Below the pieces are notes generated by a model. That model saw nothing but the letters and a program-made list of their open reading frames with translations. It was not told where the DNA came from and made no database searches. A stretch of DNA of 64,000 bases from Allium sativum. Lineage: Eukaryota > Streptophyta > Magnoliopsida > Asparagales > Amaryllidaceae. This document shows positions 45,776-54,751 of this stretch, piece after piece (within the stretch, counting starts at the first letter, position 1; the number at the start of each line of letters is the position of its first letter). The stretch is taken from NCBI GenBank assembly GCA_030737875.1, contig CM060912.1:122216993-122280992 (forward strand). The letters run 5' to 3'. A program made the translations under genes and the position numbers.

Positions 45776-46762
45776 CCCATCGCCGCCTTCATTCCTTCCT
45801 TCTTCGTTTCTATCGCCGCTCCCAACCTTAACATTGAAAACGTCAGAAACTCAAAAATTCTCAAACTATTTCCTGTAGATTTCCCGAATCAAACATATAG
45901 GTAGCTTTTCTAATCTCAAATAATCTTGTTGTAACCGTTCTCGATTTCGATTAGCGTTGGGTTAGGATGGTTTGGCCATAAGTATCCCTCGAACCCTCCG
46001 CCGCTGCCGGTGGATGCGCCATTGCTTCGAGGCGTTGCGAAGTTGAAGAGGGCGAATATTTGCTCTTAACGATGGCTTTGGTGATAAAGTGGACTTGTCT
46101 GTGAATAAATGGGAAAAGAGGAAAGAGATGAAGAGTGGGATGACAAGCTGGAGTCGGTTCGGGTGGAAGACGAAGGAGCAGAAAGGAAAAGGAGGGACAG
46201 GGGATCGGCTCGGGTTTCGTTCTTTGGAAAGATGGAAAGGAAAGAAAAAGTCGGTTCGGGTCGGAAAAGTGAATGGGATAAGAGGTTGAAGTAAACGGAT
46301 CGGTTAGGTGGTGCTGGTTCGGTTCGGATCGGGCTATCCGATCCGAACAGATCAGTCCTGCTTCCGAACTCATTGCTTTCCTTGTCTTGAACTGACCATG
46401 CTTTAGTGAGGCATCCGAACCGACTGTTATCTGTGCCTGCGTCGAGCTAATCATCATATGCATATCCGAACCGATCCGAACATATTGAACTTGACACATA
46501 AAGACCACCCAACTAATTCAACTAACACTTATTCTAGACGAATATGCCTCGCGGACAGTTAGGATAGTGCCTTGTGAACATAAACGAGAATTAAGAACAA
46601 TTCCGACTATCACCTTCCCTTTAAAGCTTCGTCTTACATTGCTGTACTTTTATTTTGCACTTCCCGCATTTGTTGCACACACCTTAGTTCACACACATAC
46701 ACAAAAAAGGGGAACACGGGATAATTCACTCTAATCCGTGCTATTGCTTCTTCAATAGTTCC

Positions 46763-49700
46763 ATGACCATGAGGCCCAGACGCTCTTCTCGTTTAGCTGA
46801 GAGGAAAGAAGCTCCAGAAACTTCCCACAAAACCACTCTCGAGGATATATCTTCTTCATCTGACCCAGAATGGGACAGCGAGGGTCCGGATTACGGAGTT
46901 GGTCATCGGGAAAGCGATGAAATGTCTTCAGAAAATGAAGTTTCCCTAGGCTTTGAGGAGGAAGGAGGGATTGGTGACAACCGAGCACCCGATGAATTTG
47001 ACTCAGCCACTATATTGGAATCACCTCCAGATTCCGTAGAATCAACAATTGACAACGACCGACTCGTGAGAATTTGCTTGAAGTATGGAATAATGAAGAG
47101 AGACACTCTAGTGCCCTCACGTTCTGATCGTCCACATAACCCTCCAGAAGGATATATGACGGTCACTCGTCTGATGTGCATGGTTGGCGCTATTCCTCCT
47201 TTCTCGCCTTTCATCGTCGACTTCTTAAGACAAATGCGGATTGCCCCCATGCAGCTGCATCCCAATTCATATGCCTATTTGCATACCTTATTCATAGCAT
47301 ATCGTGAAATTCTAGGCGTGGAGCTTACGTTTGACGACGTTCATTTCTTCTATAATTTCAAACACCGGACTAGAGAAACCCCTTCTTTCTGTTACTTTGA
47401 GTCGGTCCCGAAGAGGAAGATAATCTCTACACCGTTTAGCAGCAAGGCTGGAGATTCCAGACTGGAGTGGTTCTATATAAAGCAACAGTCTGGATGCGCC
47501 AGAAGATGGACAAAATCAAGTAAAGCACTGATTTTCTGACCCTGGACTCTATACACTTGAATCATCACCCTGACCTGTTTTTTCCTTTTTACTTGCAGTC
47601 GAAAATCCCAAACAGGTATCAGACCAAGTGTTCTTTGATCGAATGCACCGTCTCCTCAATGGCGACCAAAAATTCCTTACTATTGACGAGGTTCTTAAAG
47701 ATGAGTACCTTCATTCTCACGGGCTGCTATCCGTCTACCGTAGTATCGGTCATGGGACAGTCCCTTATGCATATATTCCTCCAGTGGAAACAGTTCCAGA
47801 AATGGGAGAAGGCTCGGGAATTCCTGCAGCTTCTCTTCAAACTTCACCCTCTCCCTCTTCCACTCAAGACGATGAGCTGGCTAATCTGGCCAAAAAACAT
47901 CGTGAAGGGTATGTTGCCCCCGAGGAAACTACCTCGGTAGACAAATCAAAATCTCCCCAAGGGTCGCCACTTCACGCTTCCGAAGGGGATGTTCCTAGCG
48001 CCGACGAGCACATATTTCAGGGTTTGGGGGATCTCCCTTTACCCGAGACTATATACACTTCGGAAGATTTCAGAAAGGACCCTCTAGTCTTCACTTCTTC
48101 TGAGGAGACTACTCCTGCTAAGGCCAAAGAGCCTGCCCGCACCACTTTAGCTTCAGACTCGGGTTGGTTGGGGGGACACATACACCACATAGGATGCACT
48201 TTGCACCGTAGCTCTAGCATTCATTGCACTTCTTTTTCCATGGATCCGCTGATTCTAAACTTCGTTTAACTTATCGTGCAGGTACAATGTCTCGATCCTC
48301 TTATGACATAAGAAAGCTTCGCCGCAGCATGTCTAATCCTCCCCAGGATGCCGAATATAACCGCCGGGATGACCGCGGCAGGGAGGAAAGGAGACCCTAT
48401 GATCCTTATCGATCTCGATCCTCACGCTCCCGCTCACCAGTTCGACCGGAACAGGAAAAATACAAAAGCTATCAAGGTCGTAGGGAGGAGGATAGACCAC
48501 AATCTAGGGATTCCACTTCCTCCCATGAAAAGCGAAGCAGAGAGAAAACACCTCCGAAGGAAACTAGGTCTAGAAGTAAGCAAAAAGTCCCTGCTACTAA
48601 GCGACCTCGGACAGACAAGGGTTCTACAGAATCTTCTTCGGGAAGGGACGCTGAACTAACAATCCTAGCCCCTCCTCCACCAGATGCGGGAACCGCCATA
48701 AGGCTGGCATACTTAAAGGAGCAATTTCCCGAGCACTACTTCGAGACTCTGACCTTTCTACCTTCCCTTGAACCTATTTCTTCTAATTGGGCAGAGGAGG
48801 CCAGAGCAAAGATTGATTTGGTGGAAAAACAATACACCGAAATGTTCAAGTATTCCCGCACTCTTTCTAGAATCATTCGCACGCTACTGACAAATGCTGA
48901 CTCAATGCACAAAACTGCAGAGGAAGATGCTAAAGCCCTAAAAACCTTAGGAAAAAATTTAGAAGATACTCAAGCTCAACTAGCTATCGCTCAAAAGAAC
49001 GCTTCTAACTTCAAACAACAGTTTGAGGACATGCAAAAGCGCTATCATGATTTGCTAGAATCCCACACTCAGGAACGTTCCGAGTTAAAGAAGCAGGCTG
49101 ACGAAGCCAAGTCAGAGGCTGCGAAGACACGTCTTGCTTATGTTGAGCTTGAGCAGAAAAACGCCGAGTTAGCGAAAAGGAGCGCTGAGTTAGAAAAGAA
49201 AAACGCTGACTTGGCTTCAAAATTGTTAGAGGCGGAAAACAGGGCTGCTCTGGCTGAGGGCAACGTTGAATGCGCTATTAAATCTGCGGAGGAAACCCGC
49301 AAACAGCTATCAGAGGCGGAGGCCGATATTCAGGGCTTCAGCGAGCTAATGATCGAGTTCTTCGCGCACATTATTCGTCGTCGAAACATTTCCTGGATCG
49401 AGGACTATCCATCCACTTTGGTTCATGTGTGGAATCAAATCGTCGAGTGGGAAAAAGAAGAGCTTAAGGTCGATTCCCTCGATGAAGATAAGTTGATGGA
49501 GAAGTACTTGAGAGACGACGAACCGGAGCGCCTAGCTGAAGGTCGCCGTCTAATTGCCGAGGCCATGGAAGAAGAGAGGCGGAAGTCTAAACAGAAAACC
49601 ATTCCTGAAGCTGGCTCCTCTTCTTCTGCTCCTGTAACTCCTGAAGTGGAAGGGTATGATCCCGAAAACCCGGGAATTTCCCGAACAACTTTGCTATCTC

Positions 49701-50458
49701 CCATTCCTGAAATAACTCCAGAGGTAGTAGTCACCCCCGCTGAAAAGTCTTCAGAAGGTATTCCTATTTTTTCTCCTCAGTTTGTCAAGGCTACTACTAC
49801 CTTTGGCTACACGACTGAATGTTCGATGAGAAATCCTTTGATCTCGCCTGAGTTGATAACCGATGTTTCTCATTTTGTAGGCGTTGAATCCTCCGTGAAG
49901 ACAGATGTAGTTCAAGGAGCTACCACTGGGACAAAGCCCGCTGATAGGGTCAAAGAAGGGGAAGACAAGGCTGCTTCCACAGACTTGGGGGAAAGGAGTG
50001 AATCAACTAAGGTGACTACTCCCCATGACGAAGAAATGATTGCAGCGTTAAGAGACGACGGAGGAGACGAGGGGCATGATGAGGAACCAGAAGTTACAAT
50101 AACCGGGGAGTCAAAAAGCGCTGAGGACATTACCTTGGCTGCCATGAAGGCTGATCAAGACAAGCGCTTGCAATTAAAGGCTGAAGAATTAGACCCTGAG
50201 GTCCTCAAGCCCCTCGCAGTTGTGGATGCAGGTTCAAGGTTAGTTGTTAAGCTTTCCACTAGATCTATTACCGAAGAACTTGCTAAAAAATATTCTCTCG
50301 ATTCCAGTGCCCAGCCCTCCGGGAAGAAGTCTGCTGGCTCCAGCGCTACACCTTCAGGGAAAAAGAAATCGAAGCGAATTTTGACTGAAGCCGAGAGGGA
50401 AGCAAAGGATGCGGAAAGAGCCGCCAAGAAATCGAAGGCTCATCCCAAACCCAAATAG
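46763..50458 (+). CDS. E3 antisense multi-exon gene: transposase_28-like / RS-rich / coiled-coil protein
   Basis: Exons 46763-47519 and 47599 to 48162 (or 48207), then 48282-50458. Intron 1 (47520-47598, CAA/GTAAAG to TTGCAG) joins the frames exactly. For intron 2, donors at 48163 and 48208 both keep the frame into the acceptor CGTGCAG (48281). Product is 1,165 or 1,180 aa. Domains in order: an acidic N-terminus; a region with PPFSPFIVDFLRQMRIAPMQ and LHPNSYAYLHTLFIAYREIL like the plant putative gypsy-type transposon family (PF04195, transposase_28), ending in a SRLEWFYIK stretch; an Arg/Ser-rich stretch (RSSRSRSPVRPEQ) at the start of exon 3; a long Glu/Lys/Ala coiled coil; a second folded part (IEFFAHIIRRRNISWIED); and a Lys-rich tail. 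Extra antisense ORFs are known in Tat elements; their role is unknown. The highly charged middle and nuclear-localisation-like basic runs suggest nuclear action (inference). Confidence 0.78.
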
Positions 50459-50570
50459 TGGGTTCTCCTGTGTCCTTTTAGCATCTTTGTAAATCAATAA
50501 GTGCTGCCACAACAGCAGCTCCCGCACTTTCTTTTTTAGTCATTTCCCTGTACAAATTTATTCATTCGTA

Positions 50571-50576
50571 AATAAA
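50571..50576 (+). terminator. Poly(A) signal of the E3 antisense gene
   Basis: AATAAA 113 bp after the stop codon at 50458, in an A/T-rich tract (TTCATTCGTAAATAAAAATA). Confidence 0.5.
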
Positions 50577-50825
50577 AATAATTCACTTTTCGCAATGTTT
50601 ATTTGTTAGCAGTTCTGCACTTATGTAAAAATGCATATCTACAGTTATGACACAAAGTAGTGCAGAGGGGAGATATGTGTATGGGTATGTGTCCCCAGTC
50701 AATCTCCGTAAGTTATTCAGTGCCTAACTATGCAATCTGGATGCTCCCGATTCTCTAACGGGATAACATTTCCTGTGTCATCAATACCTGTTGTTTTTCC
50801 TGGCATTTCTTTTATACTCTCTCTC

Positions 50826-51115
50826 ATTCTCTTGAGAGTTAGAGTTCGAGTTCAGTCATTTGTCTATTCCCCGGTCGTTCAACGGGAAAAGATTTCTTTC
50901 TCGGCGCTCGGTCGGAGACGCCTTTATACTCTCTTTCTCTCTGGAAAGTCGGAGTTCGGAGTTGAACCTCTTTCTCAGCGCTCAGTCGGAGACGCTTTTA
51001 TACTCTCTCTCTTTCTCTGGAGAGTTAGAGTTCGAAATAGAATTTCTTTTTCAGCGCTCAGTCGGAGACGCTTTTATACTCTCTCTCTCTTTCTCTGGAG
51101 AGTTAGAGTTAGAAT
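50826..51115 (+). repeat. About 75-bp tandem repeat, 3-4 copies, in E3
   Basis: Units contain CAGCGCTCAGTCGGAGACGC, TTTTATACTCTCTCT and GGAGAGTTAGAGTTCG. The GCGCTC mark recurs near 50904, 50978 and 51054. It lies between the antisense gene and the pol stop. Confidence 0.85.
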
Positions 51116-51261
51116 GTCGTTTTCTCATTCTTTCAGGTCTTATCGCACAAATAATCATTGTGCTTCTTTTTATGTCCAGACTGTTTTCAACCTTCTTTAG
51201 GCTCTCAGTTGTCCTGTATTTTATAATCACAACAGAACTACTAACGAGTGTAAATGCATAA

Positions 51262-51345
51262 GAGTAAATAACACACAATATTTTATAGTGGTTCGGCTAA
51301 GTCATAGCCTACATCCACTTTATAGTTCTTTATTCATATCACCGG
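51262..51345 (-). repeat. Internal U5-like relic downstream of E3 pol
   Basis: TTTTATAGTGGTTCGGC, then GCCTAC and TCCACTT (plus strand), repeat the U5-type block of the LTR (44589-44640) in the same orientation. It is diverged and has no surrounding LTR. It sits about 70 bp beyond the pol stop. Confidence 0.6.
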
Positions 51346-51412
51346 ATTTTCCCAAGGCAAGTCGTGCCTTATTACAGAGTTTACAGGAAGAACAGCAAAA
51401 AGTATAGCATTT

Positions 51413-54400
51413 CTAATCCAAATATCGCATTAAGTGTTGGGCATTCCATGCTCGAGGGACTTCTTCGCCATCTACGGTCGTTAACTTGAATGTTCCCTTA
51501 TCAAGTTTCCGTTGGATGACAAAGGGTCCTTCCCATTTTGGGCCGAGGTGAGGAAGAGATGGAAAAACTCTCTTTAGCACCAAATCTCCTGGTTCAAAAG
51601 TTCTGAGGCGAACTTTTTTGTCATAATAGTGTGCCATCTGATGCCGATGTCTTGCTGCACGCAAGTCTGCTTCGTCTCTTTTCTCTTCGACTTCATCAAG
51701 AGACTCAAGTAAAAGTGCCCGATTCGTCATCGGGTCATAATATGTCACCCTGTGGGAAGGAACTTCCAGCTCAACTGGAATTACTGCTTCTGAACCAAAG
51801 GAGAGGGAGAAAGGGGTATGACCAGTAGCCGTTTTAAACGTTGTTCGATATGCCCACAAAGCTAGGGGCAATTCATCAACCCATTTTGCCTTTGCACGCT
51901 CTAATCGCTTTTTGAGGATGGATTTTATTACCTTGTTTATTGCCTCTACTTGCCCATTAGATTGTGGATAGGCAACTGCAGTATATCGTTTATCTATCTT
52001 ATATTTCTGGCAAAAGTTTCTGAATTCAGTGCTATCAAATTGGGTCCCGTTGTCGGTAATAATTGTCCTTGGGATTCCGAATCGGCATATAATATTTCGG
52101 ACCACAAAACTTATCACCTTTCTTGTGGTGATCTTAGTCAAGGGTTCAGCTTCCACCCACTTCGTGAAATAATCCACGGCTACTATGGCATACTTAGCTC
52201 CCCCTTTAGCAATTGGTAAAACTCCAATGATATCGATTCCCCATGTGGCAAATGGCCAAGGACTCACCATCGATTTAAGCTGGGTTGATGGTGCCCTGGG
52301 GATTTTGGCGAATCTCTGGCACTTATCGCAGCGTCGTGAATAATCAGCTGCATCCTTGTTGATCGTAGGCCAGAAGTATCCGTACCGCAATATTTTCTTT
52401 GCTAAAGTTTGACCTCCTGTATGATCTCCACACTCACCTTCGTGTACTTCTCTCAGTACACGCTTGATGTCGTCGTGTGCGATACATCGTAACAGGGGCA
52501 TAGAAAATCCTTGTCTATAGAGGGTATCGTCTTGCATAACATATCTGGCAGCTTTGCGAACTACAGCTCTCTTCTCACTCTTCTTCGATGGGAGAGTCCC
52601 ATTCTTAAGAAAACTCTTGATTGGAGTCATCCATGACTCCTTCTCTGGTTCCGCTTCAAGAACGAATTCAACTTCCATTGACTCAAAGCTTGGCGATTCC
52701 AATGTTTCAATTGGAATTATCTCAGTCCCTTCTGGACTGTCGGAACTAGCCAACTTTGCTAGTCTATCCGCTTTCTGGTTTTCTACTCTGGGAATATGTG
52801 TTATGTTGTACCGCTCTAAACTATTTAATAGCTCTTTCACTTTCTTGAGGTAAGCGACAAGTCGAGGTCCTCGAGCCGCGAATTCCTCTCGCACTTGACA
52901 AACAACAATCATAGAGTCACAAAATATGTCCATCATTTTTACTCCGAGGTCTTTAGCGAGTTTCAGCCCGGCAATCAGGGCTTCATACTCAGAGTCATTG
53001 TTTGTTGCCGAAAATTCTAATCGCAGGGCGTAATATAACGACCGTCCCTCCGGAGTGACTAAGACAATTCCAGCTCCGGATCTTCGGTCATTTTTAGCTC
53101 CATCTGTATATAGTCTCCACGGATTCATCTCTAGCTTATCCTCAGATTTGACCACTTGGTCATTGATTATTTCTTCTTCTGGAATGGTGAACTCCGCAAT
53201 AAAGTCTGCTAGAGCTTGCCCCCTGATTGACTTTCGTGGTTGAAAATTCAAATCAAACTGGCTTAGTTCTATGTTCCATTTAATCAACCTTCCCGACGCT
53301 TCGGTTCTCTGCAGCACTTGTCTTAACGGCTGATCGGTGTATATGGTTATTGGATGGGCTTGGAAGTAGTGACGAAGCTTTCGGGATGCAATCAGAAGGC
53401 TATAAGCAAGCTTCTCGATCTTTGGGTAGTTGCGCTCTGCCGCTGCTAATTTCTTACTCACATAGTATACTGGCCTTTGTACTTTATCTTCCTCTCGAAC
53501 CAGAACTGTGCTGACAGCGTGAGCCGAAACTGCTAGATAAACAAATAGTTCTTCATGGTCTACGGGCTTTGATAAGATTGGCAGTTTTTCTAACAGTTCT
53601 AACAGATTTTGAAAAGCCTCGACACAATCGGGAGTCCACTGGAAGTTCTTCTTTCCCCTTTTTATCAAATCAAAAAATGGAACACATTTATCGGTGGCTT
53701 TGGAGATGAATCTACTTAGCGCCGCTACCTTCCCTGCCAGACTTTGGACGTCTTTAATTTTCCTTGGTTCTTTGATATTTCTAATCGCCGCTATCTGGCT
53801 AGGGTTGATCTCAATTCCTCGGGAACTCACAATGAAGCCAAGGAACTTTCCCGACGCCACTCCAAATGAACATTTTAAAGGATTCAATTTCATATGGTAT
53901 TTTCGCAAGATACCAAACATTTCTGCTAAGTCTTGCGTATGACTGGAGGACTGCTTTGATTTAACCAGCATATCATCCACATAAACTTCCATAGTTTTTC
54001 CTATCTGATCGTAAAACATTCTATTTACCAATCGCTGATAAGTAGCTCCAGCGTTTTTTAATCCGAACGGCATTACAACATAACAATATAATCCCAAATT
54101 CGTAATGAAACTCGTATGCTCTTGGTCTGGCACATGCATAGGAATTTGATTGTATCCAGAATACGCATCCATGAAAGAGAGAAGTTCATGACCTGCTGTC
54201 GAGTCTACAAGCTGGTCAATTCTGGGAAGTGGGAAACTATCCTTTGGGCAAGCCTTGTTTAAATCTGAAAAGTCAATACAAGTTCGCCACTTTCCGTTTG
54301 GCTTCTTTACCAAGACAGGATTCGATATCCAGTCGGGATAAGTCGAATCTCGAACAAATCCATTTTGCTTCAATTTCTCTACTTCTTCTTTGAGAGCAAC

Positions 54401-54736
54401 CGACCTCTCTGGGCCCAGCATGCGTCTCTTTTGCTTCACAGGCGGATGCTTCGGATTTACATTCAATTTGTGACTGATAACGGAAGGCGATATCCCACAC
54501 ATGTCAGCATGGGTCCAGGCGAACACATCTAAGTTCGCCTTCAAGAAGTTCGTCAGCTCTTCAGCACGACGCGAATCCAATTGGGAACCAATCTTCAAAA
54601 CTTTCGTCGGATCAGCTTTATCAACAGGAATTTCCACTGTTGCTTCATTAGGAGTTGCATTCCTAGCCTCTGGTTCCTCGTCTTTTCTAGGATCCAGGTC
54701 TTCAGGCGTTCCTTTTCGCAACTCCCTTGGGTTCAA
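51413..54736 (-). CDS. E3 pol: reverse transcriptase, two RNase H domains, integrase
   Basis: 1,107 codons from the first Met after the leaky stop. Translation probably enters from gag by readthrough, which adds a few residues. Domains: RT about 85-300 with YVDD at 252-255; degenerate retroviral RNase H about 395-515 (IYTDQPL); archaeal-type RNase H about 541-665 (LYTDGAKND, D545, E585-region, D607, D657). Integrase about 740-1010 has an HH-CC zinc domain (CDKC) and D835 (GIDIIG), D895 (ITDNGTQF) and E931 (NGQVEAIN), i.e. D-x35-E. The dual RNase H is the hallmark of the Tat lineage. No stop or shift seen. Confidence 0.95.
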   Translation of the reverse strand: MNPRELRKGTPEDLDPRKDEEPEARNATPNEATVEIPVDKADPTKVLKIGSQLDSRRAEELTNFLKANLDVFAWTHADMCGISPSVISHKLNVNPKHPPVKQKRRMLGPERSVALKEEVEKLKQNGFVRDSTYPDWISNPVLVKKPNGKWRTCIDFSDLNKACPKDSFPLPRIDQLVDSTAGHELLSFMDAYSGYNQIPMHVPDQEHTSFITNLGLYCYVVMPFGLKNAGATYQRLVNRMFYDQIGKTMEVYVDDMLVKSKQSSSHTQDLAEMFGILRKYHMKLNPLKCSFGVASGKFLGFIVSSRGIEINPSQIAAIRNIKEPRKIKDVQSLAGKVAALSRFISKATDKCVPFFDLIKRGKKNFQWTPDCVEAFQNLLELLEKLPILSKPVDHEELFVYLAVSAHAVSTVLVREEDKVQRPVYYVSKKLAAAERNYPKIEKLAYSLLIASRKLRHYFQAHPITIYTDQPLRQVLQRTEASGRLIKWNIELSQFDLNFQPRKSIRGQALADFIAEFTIPEEEIINDQVVKSEDKLEMNPWRLYTDGAKNDRRSGAGIVLVTPEGRSLYYALRLEFSATNNDSEYEALIAGLKLAKDLGVKMMDIFCDSMIVVCQVREEFAARGPRLVAYLKKVKELLNSLERYNITHIPRVENQKADRLAKLASSDSPEGTEIIPIETLESPSFESMEVEFVLEAEPEKESWMTPIKSFLKNGTLPSKKSEKRAVVRKAARYVMQDDTLYRQGFSMPLLRCIAHDDIKRVLREVHEGECGDHTGGQTLAKKILRYGYFWPTINKDAADYSRRCDKCQRFAKIPRAPSTQLKSMVSPWPFATWGIDIIGVLPIAKGGAKYAIVAVDYFTKWVEAEPLTKITTRKVISFVVRNIICRFGIPRTIITDNGTQFDSTEFRNFCQKYKIDKRYTAVAYPQSNGQVEAINKVIKSILKKRLERAKAKWVDELPLALWAYRTTFKTATGHTPFSLSFGSEAVIPVELEVPSHRVTYYDPMTNRALLLESLDEVEEKRDEADLRAARHRHQMAHYYDKKVRLRTFEPGDLVLKRVFPSLPHLGPKWEGPFVIQRKLDKGTFKLTTVDGEEVPRAWNAQHLMRYLD

Positions 54737-54742
54737 CCTCTC

Positions 54743-54751
54743 TAATTGCTA
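54743..54751 (-). promoter_or_regulatory. In-frame UAG CAA UUA readthrough-type stop between gag-pro and pol
   Basis: On the minus strand, GCA TAG CAA TTA ends gag-protease, and pol continues in the same frame. UAG followed by CARYYA is the leaky context first known from tobacco mosaic virus replicase. Placement in the same frame, with no splice sites needed, suggests pol is made by stop-codon suppression. Suppression here is inferred, not shown. Confidence 0.7.
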
